From the NCBI RefSeq assembly GCF_027744825.2, contig NW_026527059.1, positions 310,001 to 374,000 of the forward strand: 64,000 nucleotides of DNA, written 5' to 3'. Below the pieces are notes generated by a model. It saw only the letters and a program-made list of their open reading frames with translations, was not told where the DNA came from and made no database searches. The stretch's first letter is position 1. The number at the start of each line of letters is the position of its first letter. Origin of the DNA: Synchiropus splendidus. Its lineage: Eukaryota > Chordata > Actinopteri > Syngnathiformes > Callionymidae. The translations under genes and the position numbers were made by a program. Positions 1-10,342 of this stretch are shown piece after piece.

Positions 1-49
1 AAACGCTTTTCAGCCTGAGATAAGGTGGGTTTCGGAACGCCAAACATAA

Positions 50-77
50 AAGTGTTGATAACTTTCGAAAAACACTT
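50..77 (+). other. AAGTGTT / AACACTT dyad (example M1)
   Basis: Seven-bp perfect arms at 50-56 and 71-77 with a 14-bp loop. In 64C monomers (A, a, D, K, L, N) the loop also holds an 8-bp palindrome TTTCGAAA (63-70); 64G and 64T monomers break it. The arms are unchanged in the monomers I read, apart from M157, which loses two A residues just at the edge of the left arm. Confidence 0.75.
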
Positions 78-107
78 CAGAGAGCTTAGATTTGATGTGC
101 ACCTACT

Positions 108-122
108 AGAAAGACCCTTTCT
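108..122 (+). other. AGAAAG-ACC-CTTTCT hairpin (example M1)
   Basis: Six-bp arms with a 3-bp loop at 108-113 and 117-122. The common class F change (114A in monomer numbering, GACAC) falls in the loop and keeps the stem. Rare stem-breaking versions are GACAGTTTC in M38 and GAAATACCC in M222 and M283. Confidence 0.75.
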
Positions 123-153
123 GCTATAGTGGGAGGTTAAAATTTCATGTCCT

Positions 154-161
154 GAAGCTTC
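154..161 (+). other. GAAGCTTC palindrome with HindIII site (example M1)
   Basis: AAGCTT at 155-160 is present in every monomer I checked. The 8-bp palindrome GAAGCTTC is reduced to the 6-bp core in 159T monomers (B, F). The site would give a 188-bp ladder in a HindIII digest of this array. Confidence 0.9.
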
Positions 162-162
162 C

Positions 163-201
163 CTGAAAAGTTATGGCACAATGCGTAAAAACGCTTTTCA
201 G
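163..201 (+). other. Junction dyad, CTGAAAAG / CTTTTCAG (example M1/M2)
   Basis: Perfect 8-bp arms at 163-170 and 194-201 flank 23 bp and span the monomer joint, so every pair of neighbours forms one. In monomers ending GCGT a second, inner dyad GCGT-AAAA-ACGC (183-194) is nested in it; monomers ending GCAC lose the inner stem. Such dyads can form cruciforms or serve as protein sites in satellites; that function is not shown here. Confidence 0.8.
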
Positions 202-378
202 CCTGAGATAAGGTGGGTTTCGGAACGCCAAACATAAAAGTGTTGATAACTTTGGAAAAACACTTCAGACAGTTTAGATTTGATGTGCAACTACTAGAAA
301 GACCCTTTCTGCTATAGTGGGAGGTTAAAATTTCATGTTCTGAAGCTTTCCTGAAAAGTTATGGCACAATGCACAAAA
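191..378 (+). repeat. Representative 188-bp monomer (M2, class B)
   Basis: A typical unit. In order it contains ACGCTTTTCAG at the start, GGTTTCGGAACGCC near positions 24 to 37, an AAGTGTT/AACACTT dyad at 48 to 75, the subfamily-diagnostic region 64 to 100, an AGAAAG/CTTTCT hairpin at 106 to 120, CTATAG at 122 to 127, a HindIII site (AAGCTT) at 153 to 158 and the CTGAAAAG arm of the junction dyad at 161 to 168. A-runs of 4 to 5 lie at about 46-49, 66-70, 137-140, 164-167 and 185 to the next monomer. Strand is arbitrary for a satellite; plus means as written here. Phase is my choice and carries no biological meaning. Confidence 0.97.
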
Positions 379-3300
379 ACGCTTTTCAGCCTGAGATAAG
401 GTGGGTTTCGGAACGCCAAACATAAAAGTGTTGATAACTTTCGAAAAACACTTCAGAGAGCTTAGATTTGATGTGCACCTACTAGAAAGACCCTTTCTGC
501 TATAGTGGGAGGTTAAAATTTCATGTTCTGAAGCTTCCCTGAAAAGTTATGGCACAATGCGTAAAAACGCTTTTCAGCCTGAGATAAGGTGGGTTTCGGA
601 ACGCCAAACATAAAAGTGTTGATAACTTTGGAAAAACACTTCAGAGAGCTTAGATTTGATGTGCACCTACTAGAAAGACCCTTTCTGCTATAGTGGGAGG
701 TTAAAATTTCATGTTCTGAAGCTTCCCTGAAAAGTTATGGCACAATGCTTAAAAACGCTTTTCAGCCTGAGATAAGGTGGGTTTCGGAACGCCAAACATA
801 AAAGTGTTGATAACCTTTGAAAAACACTTCAGACAGCTTAGATTTGATGTGCAACTACTAGAAAGACCCTTTCTGCTATAGTGGGAGGTTAAAATTTCGT
901 GTTCTGAAGCTTCCCTGAAAAGTTATGGCACAATGCACAAAAACGCTTTTCAGCCTGAGATAAGGTGGGTTTCGGAACGCCAAACATAAAAGTGTTGATA
1001 ACTTTGGAAAAACACTTCAGGCAGTTTAGATTTGATGTGCAACTACTAGAAAGACCCTTTCTGCTATAGTGGGAGGTTAAAATTTCATGTTCTGAAGCTT
1101 CCCTGAAAAGTTATGGCACAATGCACAAAAACGCTTTTCAGCCTGAGATAAGGTGGGTTTCGGAACGCCAAACATAAAAGTGTTGATAACTTTGGAAAAA
1201 CACTTCAGACAGTTTAGATTTGATGTGCAACTACTAGAAAGACACTTTCTGCTATAGTGGGAGGTTAAAATTTCATGTTCTGAAGCTTTCCTGAAAAGTT
1301 ATGGCACAATGCACAAAAACGCTTTTCAGCCTGAGATAAGGTGGGTTTCGGAACGCCAAACATAAAAGTGTTGATAACTTTCGAAAAACACTTCAGAGAG
1401 CTTAGATTTGATGTGCACCTACTAGAAAGACCCTTTCTGCTATAGTGGGAGGTTAAAATTTCATGTTCTGAAGCTTCCCTGAAAAGTTATGGCACAATGC
1501 ACAAAAACGCTTTTCAGCCTGAGATAAGGTGGGTTTCGGAACGCCAAACATAAAAGTGTTGATAACTTTTGAAAAACACTTCAGACAGCTTAGATTTGAT
1601 GTGCAACTACTAGAAAGACCCTTTCTGCTATAGTGGGAGGTTAAAATTTCATGTTCTGAAGCTTCCCTGAAAAGTTATGGCACAATGCACAAAAACGCTT
1701 TTCAGCCTGAGATAAGGTGGGTTTCGGAACGCCAAACATAAAAGTGTTGATAACTTTGGAAAAACACTTCAGACAGTTTAGATTTGATGTGCAACTACTA
1801 GAAAGACCCTTTCTGCTATAGTGGGAGGTTAAAATTTCATGTTCTGAAGCTTCCCTGAAAAGTTATGGCACAATGCACAAAAACGCTTTTCAGCCTGAGA
1901 TAAGGTGGGTTTCGGAACGCCAAACATAAAAGTGTTAATAACTTTGGAAAAACACTTCAGACAGTTTAGATTTGATGTGCAACTACTAGAAAGACCCTTT
2001 CTGCTATAGTGGGAGGTTAAAATTTCATGTTCTGAAGCTTCCCTGAAAAGTTATGGCACAATGCACAAAAACGCTTTTCAGCCTGAGATAAGGTGGGTTT
2101 CGGAACGCCAAACATAAAAGTGTTGATAACTTTCGAAAAACACTTCAGAGAGCTTAGATTTGATGTGCACCTACTAGAAAGACCCTTTCTGCTATAGTGG
2201 GAGGTTAAAATTTCATGTTCTGAAGCTTCCCTGAAAAGTTATGGCACAATGCGTAAAAACGCTTTTCAGCCTGAGATAAGGTGGGTTTCGGAACGCCAAA
2301 CATAAAAGTGTTGATAACTTTGGAAAAACACTTCAGACAGTTTAGATTTGATGTGCAACTACTAGAAAGACCCTTTCTGCTATAGTGGGAGGTTAAAATT
2401 TCATGTTCTGAAGCTTTCCTGAAAAGTTATGGCACAATGCACAAAAACGCTTTTCAGCCTGAGATAAGGTGGGTTTCGGAACGCCAAACATAAAAGTGTT
2501 GATAACTTTTGAAAAACACTTCAGACAGCTTAGATTTGATGTGCAACTACTAGAAAGACCCTTTCTGCTATAGTGGGAGGTTAAAATTTCATGTTCTGAA
2601 GCTTCCCTGAAAAGTTATGGCACAATGCACAAAAACGCTTTTCAGCCTGAGATAAGGTGGGTTTCGGAACGCCAAACATAAAAGTGTTGATAACTTTCGA
2701 AAAACACTTCAGAGAGCTTAGATTTGATGTGCACCTACTAGAAAGACCCTTTCTGCTATAGTGGGAGGTTAAAATTTCATGTTCTGAAGCTTCCCTGAAA
2801 AGTTATGGCACAATGCGTAAAAACGCTTTTCAGCCTGAGATAAGGTGGGTTTCGGAACGCCAAACATAAAAGTGTTGATAACTTTGGAAAAACACTTCAG
2901 ACAGTTTAGATTTGATGTGCAACTACTAGAAAGACCCTTTCTGCTATAGTGGGAGGTTAAAATTTCATGTTCTGAAGCTTTCCTGAAAAGTTATGGCACA
3001 ATGCACAAAAACGCTTTTCAGCCTGAGATAAGGTGGGTTTCGGAACGCCAAACATAAAAGTGTTGATAACTTTTGAAAAACACTTCAGACAGCTTAGATT
3101 TGATGTGCAACTACTAGAAAGACCCTTTCTGCTATAGTGGGAGGTTAAAATTTCATGTTCTGAAGCTTCCCTGAAAAGTTATGGCACAATGCACAAAAAC
3201 GCTTTTCAGCCTGAGATAAGGTGGGTTTCGGAACGCCAAACATAAAAGTGTTGATAACTTTCGAAAAACACTTCAGACAGCTTAGATTTGATGTGCACCT

Positions 3301-3574
3301 ACTAGAAAGACCCTTTCTGCTATAGTGGGAGGTTAAAATTTCATGTTCTGAAGCTTCCCTGAAAAGTTATGGCACAATGCGTAAAAACGCTTTTCAGCCT
3401 GAGATAAGGTGGGTTTCGGAACGCCAAACATAAAAGTGTTGATAACTTTGGAAAAACACTTCAGGCAGTTTAGATTTGATGTGCAACTACTAGAAAGACC
3501 CTTTCTGCTATAGTGGGAGGTTAAAATTTCATGTTCTGAAGCTTCCCTGAAAAGTTATGGCACAATGCACAAAA

Positions 3575-3762
3575 ACGCTTTTCAGCCTGAGATAAGGTGG
3601 GTTTCGGAACGCCAAACATAAAAGTGTTGATAACTTTGGAAAAACACTTCAGACAGTTTAGATTTGATGTGCAACTACTAGAAAGACACTTTCTGCTATA
3701 TTGGGAGGTTAAAATTTCATGTTCTGAAGCTTTCCTGAAAAGTTATGGCACAATGCACAAAA
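3575..3762 (+). repeat. F* monomer with stop-removing G-to-T change (M20)
   Basis: CTATAGTGG becomes CTATATTGG at 3,701 (monomer position 127), so TAG becomes TAT in one forward frame. This alone lets a GTG-started frame run 70 codons from 3,597 to 3,809 across the monomer junction to the TAA in ACATAA. There is no ribosome-binding or Kozak context worth noting and no similarity I recognise. It serves as a marker monomer, not a gene. Confidence 0.93.
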
Positions 3763-6206
3763 ACGCTTTTCAGCCTGAGATAAGGTGGGTTTCGGAACGC
3801 CAAACATAAAAGTGTTGATAACTTTCGAAAAACACTTCAGAGAGCTTAGATTTGATGTGCACCTACTAGAAAGACCCTTTCTGCTATAGTGGGAGGTTAA
3901 AATTTCATGTTCTGAAGCTTCCCTGAAAAGTTATGGCACAATGCGTAAAAACGCTTTTCAGCCTGAGATAAGGTGGGTTTCGGAACGCCAAACATAAAAG
4001 TGTTGATAACTTTGGAAAAACACTTCAGACAGTTTAGATTTGATGTGCAACTACTAGAAAGACCCTTTCTGCTATAGTGGGAGGTTAAAATTTCATGTTC
4101 TGAAGCTTTCCTGAAAAGTTATGGCACAATGCACAAAAACGCTTTTCAGCCTGAGATAAGGTGCGTTTCGGAACGCCAAACATAAAAGTGTTGATAACTT
4201 TCGAAAAACACTTCAGAGAGCTTAGATTTGATGTGCACCTACTAGAAAGACCCTTTCTGCTATAGTGGGAGGTTAAAATTTCATGTTCTGAAGCTTCCCT
4301 GAAAAGTTATGGCACAATGCACAAAAACGCTTTTCAGCCTGAGATAAGGTGGGTTTCGGAACGCCAAACATAAAAGTGTTGATAACTTTTGAAAAACACT
4401 TCAGACAGCTTAGATTTGATGTGCAACTACTAGAAAGACCCTTTCTGCTATAGTGGGAGGTTAAAATTTCATGTTCTGAAGCTTCCCTGAAAAGTTATGG
4501 CACAATGCACAAAAACGCTTTTCAGCCTGAGATAAGGTGGGTTTCGGAACGCCAAACATAAAAGTGTTGATAACTTTGGAAAAACACTTCAGACAGTTTA
4601 GATTTGATGTGCAACTACTAGAAAGACACTTTCTGCTATAGTGGGAGGTTAAAATTTCATGTTCTGAAGCTTTCCTGAAAAGTTATGGCACAATGCACAA
4701 AAACGCTTTTCAGCCTGAGATAAGGTGGGTTTCGGAACGCCAAACATAAAAGTGTTGATAACTTTCGAAAAACACTTCAGAGAGCTTAGATTTGATGTGC
4801 ACCTACTAGAAAGACCCTTTCTGCTATAGTGGGAGGTTAAAATTTCATGTTCTGAAGCTTCCCTGAAAAGTTATGGCACAATGCACAAAAACGCTTTTCA
4901 GCCTGAGATAAGGTGGGTTTCGGAACGCCAAACATAAAAGTGTTGATAACTTTGGAAAAACACTTCAGACAGCTTAGATTTGATGTGCAACTACTAGAAA
5001 GACCCTTTCTGCTATAGTGGGAGGTTAAAATTTCATGTTCTGAAGCTTCCCTGAAAAGTTATGGCACAATGCACAAAAACGCTTTTCAGCCTGAGATAAG
5101 GTGGGTTTCGGAACGCCAAACATAAAAGTGTTGATAACTTTGGAAAAACACTTCAGACAGTTTAGATTTGATGTGCAACTACTAGAAAGACCCTTTCTGC
5201 TATAGTTGGAGGTTAAAATTTCATGTTCTGAAGCTTCCCTGAAAAGTTATGGCACAATGCACAAAAACGCTTTTCAGCCTGAGATAAGGTGGGTTTCGGA
5301 ACGCCAAACATAAAAGTGTTAATAACTTTGGAAAAACACTTCAGACAGTTTAGATTTGATGTGCAACTACTAGAAAGACCCTTTCTGCTATAGTGGGAGG
5401 TTAAAATTTCATGTTCTGAAGCTTCCCTGAAAAGTTATGGCACAATGCACAAAAACGCTTTTCAGCCTGAGATAAGGTGGGTTTCGGAACGCCAAACATA
5501 AAAGTGTTGATAACTTTCGAAAAACACTTCAGAGAGCTTAGATTTGATGTGCACCTACTAGAAAGACCCTTTCTGCTATAGTGGGAGGTTAAAATTTCAT
5601 GTTCTGAAGCTTCCCTGAAAAGTTATGGCACAATGCGTAAAAACGCTTTTCAGCCTGAGATAAGGTGGGTTTCGGAACGCCAAACATAAAAGTGTTGATA
5701 ACTTTGGAAAAACACTTCAGACAGTTTAGATTTGATGTGCAACTACTAGAAAGACCCTTTCTGCTATAGTGGGAGGTTAAAATTTCATGTTCTGAAGCTT
5801 TCCTGAAAAGTTATGGCACAATGCACAAAAACGCTTTTCAGCCTGAGATAAGGTGGGTTTCGGAACGCCAAACATAAAAGTGTTGATAACTTTTGAAAAA
5901 CACTTCAGACAGCTTAGATTTGATGTGCAACTACTAGAAAGACCCTTTCTGCTATAGTGGGAGGTTAAAATTTCATGTTCTGAAGCTTCCCTGAAAAGTT
6001 ATGGCACAATGCACAAAAACGCTTTTCAGCCTGAGATAAGGTGGGTTTCGGAACGCCAAACATAAAAGTGTTGATAACTTTCGAAAAACACTTCAGACAG
6101 CTTAGATTTGATGTGCACCTACTAGAAAGACCCTTTCTGCTATAGTGGGAGGTTAAAATTTCATGTTCTGAAGCTTCCCTGAAAAGTTATGGCACAATGC
6201 GTAAAA

Positions 6207-6770
6207 ACGCTTTTCAGCCTGAGATAAGGTGGGTTTCGGAACGCCAAACATAAAAGTGTTGATAACTTTGGAAAAACACTTCAGGCAGTTTAGATTTGAT
6301 GTGCAACTACTAGAAAGACCCTTTCTGCTATAGTGGGAGGTTAAAATTTCATGTTCTGAAGCTTTCCTGAAAAGTTATGGCACAATGCACAAAAACGCTT
6401 TTCAGCCTGAGATAAGGTGGGTTTAGGAACGCCAAACATAAAAGTGTTGATAACTTTTGAAAAACACTTCAGACAGCTTAGATTTGATGTGCAACTACTA
6501 GAAAGACCCTTTCTGCTATAGTGGAAGGTTAAAATTTCATGTTCTGAAGCTTCCCTGAAAAGTTATGGCACAATGCACAAAAACGCTTTTCAGCCTGAGA
6601 TAAGGTGGGTTTCGGAACGCCAAACATAAAAGTGTTGATAACTTTCGAAAAACACTTCAGACAGCTTAGATTTGATGTGCACCTACTAGAAAGACCCTTT
6701 CTGCTATAGTGGGAGGTTAAAATTTCATGTTCTGAAGCTTCCCTGAAAAGTTATGGCACAATGCGTAAAA
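6207..6770 (+). repeat. Three monomers found only in the first 55-mer copy (M34-M36)
   Basis: An E with the unusual 159T, then a class C with GGGTTTAGGAAC and GTGGAAGG, then a D. Between M33 (D) and M37 (E) they create a D E C D E order, that is, a duplicated D-E pair with a C between. Copy 2 has D then E directly. Either copy 2 lost these 564 bp or copy 1 gained them; the private mutations in M35 do not decide which. Confidence 0.82.
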
Positions 6771-7146
6771 ACGCTTTTCAGCCTGAGATAAGGTGGGTTT
6801 CGGAACGCCAAACATAAAAGTGTTGATAACTTTGGAAAAACACTTCAGGCAGTTTAGATTTGATGTGCAACTACTAGAAAGACCCTTTCTGCTATAGTGG
6901 GAGGTTAAAATTTCATGTTCTGAAGCTTCCCTGAAAAGTTATGGCACAATGCACAAAAACGCTTTTCAGCCTGAGATAAGGTGGGTTTCGGAACGCCAAA
7001 CATAAAAGTGTTGATAACTTTGGAAAAACACTTCAGACAGTTTAGATTTGATGTGCAACTACTAGAAAGACAGTTTCTGCTATAGTGGGAGGTTAAAATT
7101 TCATGTTCTGAAGCTTTCCTGAAAAGTTATGGCACAATGCACAAAA

Positions 7147-7334
7147 ACGCTTTTCAGCCAGTGATAAGGTGGGTTTCGGAACGCCAAACATAAAAGTGTT
7201 GATAACTTTCGAAAAACACTTCAGAGAGCTTAGATTTGATGTGCACCTACTAGAAAGACCCTTTCTGCTATAGTGGGAGGTTAAAATTTCATGTTCTGAA
7301 GCTTCCCTGAAAAGTTATGGCACAATGCGTAAAA
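7147..7334 (+). repeat. A~ marker monomer (M39), CCAGTGATA variant
   Basis: The usual CCTGAGATA near the start is CCAGTGATA: T to A and A to T around an unchanged G. The remainder is class A. The same pair of changes recurs at M91, M195, M246, M307 and M324, always after an F and before a B. Here the preceding F (M38) also has a private GACAGTTTC. Confidence 0.9.
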
Positions 7335-10300
7335 ACGCTTTTCAGCCTGAGATAAGGTGGGTTTCGGAACGCCAAACATAAAAGTGTTGATAACTTTGGA
7401 AAAACACTTCAGACAGTTTAGATTTGATGTGCAACTACTAGAAAGACCCTTTCTGCTATAGTGGGAGGTTAAAATTTCATGTTCTGAAGCTTTCCTGAAA
7501 AGTTATGGCACAATGCACAAAAACGCTTTTCAGCCTGAGATAAGGTGGGTTTCGGAACGCCAAACATAAAAGTGTTGATAACTTTCGAAAAACACTTCAG
7601 AGAGCTTAGATTTGATGTGCACCTACTAGAAAGACCCTTTCTGCTATAGTGGGAGGTTAAAATTTCATGTTCTGAAGCTTCCCTGAAAAGTTATGGCACA
7701 ATGCACAAAAACGCTTTTCAGCCTGAGATAAGGTGGGTTTCGGAACGCCAAACATAAAAGTGTTGATAACTTTCGAAAAACACTTCAGAGAGCTTAGATT
7801 TGATGTGCAACTACTAGAAAGACCCTTTCTGCTATAGTGGGAGGTTAAAATTTCATGTTCTGAAGCTTCCCTGAAAAGTTATGGCACAATGCACAAAAAC
7901 GCTTTTCAGCCTGAGATAAGGTGGGTTTCGGAACGCCAAACATAAAAGTGTTGATAACTTTTGAAAAACACTTCAGACAGCTTAGATTTGATGTGCAACT
8001 ACTAGAAAGACCCTTTCTGCTATAGTGGGAGGTTAAAATTTCATGTTCTGAAGCTTCCCTGAAAAGTTATGGCACAATGCACAAAAACGCTTTTCAGCCT
8101 GAGATAAGGTGGGTTTCGGAACGCCAAACATAAAAGTGTTGATAACTTTGGAAAAACACTTCAGACAGTTTAGATTTGATGTGCAACTACTAGAAAGACC
8201 CTTTCTGCTATAGTGGGAGGTTAAAATTTCATGTTCTGAAGCTTCCCTGAAAAGTTATGGCACAATGCACAAAAACGCTTTTCAGCCTGAGATAAGGTGG
8301 GTTTCGGAACGCCAAACATAAAAGTGTTAATAACTTTGGAAAAACACTTCAGACAGTTTAGATTTGATGTGCAACTACTAGAAAGACCCTTTCTGCTATA
8401 GTGGGAGGTTAAAATTTCATGTTCTGAAGCTTCCCTGAAAAGTTATGGCACAATGCACAAAAACGCTTTTCAGCCTGAGATAAGGTGGGTTTCGGAACGC
8501 CAAACATAAAAGTGTTGATAACTTTCGAAAAACACTTCAGAGAGCTTAGATTTGATGTGCACCTACTAGAAAGACCCTTTCTGCTATAGTGGGAGGTTAA
8601 AATTTCATGTTCTGAAGCTTCCCTGAAAAGTTATGGCACAATGCGTAAAAACGCTTTTCAGCCTGAGATAAGGTGGGTTTCGGAACGCCAAACATAAAAG
8701 TGTTGATAACTTTGGAAAAACACTTCAGACAGTTTAGATTTGATGTGCAACTACTAGAAAGACCCTTTCTGCTATAGTGGGAGGTTAAAATTTCATGTTC
8801 TGAAGCTTCCCTGAAAAGTTATGGCACAATGCACAAAAACGCCTTTCAGCCTGAGATAAGGTGGGTTTCGGAACGCCAAACATAAAAGTGTTGATAACTT
8901 TGGAAAAACACTTCAGACAGTTTAGATTTGATGTGCAACTACTAGAAAGACCCTTTCTGCTATAGTGGGAGGTTAAAATTTCATGTTCTGAAGCTTCCCT
9001 GAAAAGTTATGGCACAATGCACAAAAACGCTTTTCAGCCTGAGATAAGGTGGGTTTCGGAACGCCAAACATAAAAGTGTTAATAACTTTGGAAAAACACT
9101 TCAGACAGTTTAGATTTGATGTGCAACTACTAGAAAGACCCTTTCTGCTATAGTGGGAGGTTAAAATTTCATGTTCTGAAGCTTCCCTGAAAAGTTATGG
9201 CACAATGCACAAAAACGCTTTTCAGCCTGAGATAAAGTGGGTTTCGGAACGCCAAACATAAAAGTGTTGATAACTTTCGAAAAACACTTCAGAGAGCTTA
9301 GATTTGATGTGCACCTACTAGAAAGACCCTTTCTGCTATAGTGGGAGGTTAAAATTTCATGTTCTGAAGCTTCCCTGAAAAGTTATGGCACAATGCGTAA
9401 AAACGCTTTTCAGCCTGAGATAAGGTGGGTTTCGGAACGCCAAACATAAAAGTGTTGATAACTTTGGAAAAACACTTCAGACAGTTTAGATTTGATGTGC
9501 AACTACTAGAAAGACCCTTTCTGCTATAGTGGGAGGTTAAAATTTCATGTTCTGAAGCTTTCCTGAAAAGTTATGGCACAATGCACAAAAACGCTTTTCA
9601 GCCTGAGATAAGGTGGGTTTCGGAACGCCAAACATAAAAGTGTTGATAACTTTTGAAAAACACTTCAGACAGCTTAGATTTGATGTGCAACTACTAGAAA
9701 GACCCTTTCTGCTATAGTGGGAGGTTAAAATTTCATGTTCTGAAGCTTCCCTGAAAAGTTATGGCACAATGCACAAAAACGCTTTTCAGCCTGAGATAAG
9801 GTGGGTTTCGGAACGCCAAACATAAAAGTGTTGATAACTTTCGAAAAACACTTCAGACAGCTTAGATTTGATGTGCACCTACTAGAAAGACCCTTTCTGC
9901 TATAGTGGGAGGTTAAAATTTCATGTTCTGAAGCTTCCCTGAAAAGTTATGGCACAATGCGTAAAAACGCTTTTCAGCCTGAGATAAGGTGGGTTTCGGA
10001 ACGCCAAACATAAAAGTGTTGATAACTTTGGAAAAACACTTCAGGCAGTTTAGATTTGATGTGCAACTACTAGAAAGACCCTTTCTGCTATAGTGGGAGG
10101 TTAAAATTTCATGTTCTGAAGCTTCCCTGAAAAGTTATGGCACAATGCACAAAAACGCTTTTCAGCCTGAGATAAGGTGGGTTTCGGAACGCCAAACATA
10201 AAAGTGTTGATAACTTTGGAAAAACACTTCAGACAGTTTAGATTTGATGTGCAACTACTAGAAAGACACTTTCTGCTATAGTGGGAGGTTAAAATTTCAT

Positions 10301-10342
10301 GTTCTGAAGCTTTCCTGAAAAGTTATGGCACAATGCACAAAA

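Larger units (their letters stand above)
3..6206 (+). repeat. 33-monomer collinear segment shared with 10,343-16,546 (left copy)
   Basis: M1-M33 match M56-M88 in class order with no gain or loss over 6,204 bp. Shared rare marks at 10,340-bp spacing: CCTGAAGC (151/10,491), TTTCGTG (899/11,239), TATTGGG (3,701/14,041), GTGCGTTTC (4,164/14,504) and AGTTGGAGG (5,207/15,547). By eye I saw two differences: AACCTTTGA in M5 against AACTTTTGA in M60, and GCACAAAA after M28 against GTACAAAA after M83. Near identity over 6 kb indicates a recent segmental duplication or ongoing homogenisation. Confidence 0.9.
3..10342 (+). repeat. Higher-order repeat copy 1: 55 monomers, 10,340 bp
   Basis: Starts at A* monomer M1 (C at 151, CCTGAAGC instead of TCTGAAGC) and ends before the next A*, whose C is at 10,491, exactly 55 x 188 bp later. 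Class map. M1-M10: A* B A I C E F a C G. M11-M20: H A B C A B C D E F*. M21-M30: A B a C F a J G* H A. M31-M40: B C D E C D E F A~ B. M41-M50: a K C G H A G G^ H A^. M51-M55: B C D E F. Private marks include GGGTTTAGGAAC and GTGGAAGG in M35 and GACAGTTTC in M38. The 10,340-bp period is confirmed by five other rare variants repeating at the same distance. Confidence 0.95.

Noticed and set aside
61..80. CENP-B box in 64C monomers (TTCG followed by an A run)
   Set aside because: Against the mammalian pattern with TTCG, A and CGGG, only six of nine fixed bases match; the CGGG part reads CTTC. The GGTTTCGGAACGCC region also fails.
122..131. TATA-like element CTATAGTGG in each monomer as a promoter
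   Set aside because: It lacks a T/A-rich TATA consensus and any associated transcript feature; every monomer has it. Satellite transcription is possible but not supported by the sequence.
3597..3809. 70-codon open reading frame with a GTG start (also at 13,937-14,149 and 33,111-33,323)
   Set aside because: It crosses a satellite monomer joint, depends on one stop-loss base, has no recognised domain, and the same frame is closed in the other monomers.
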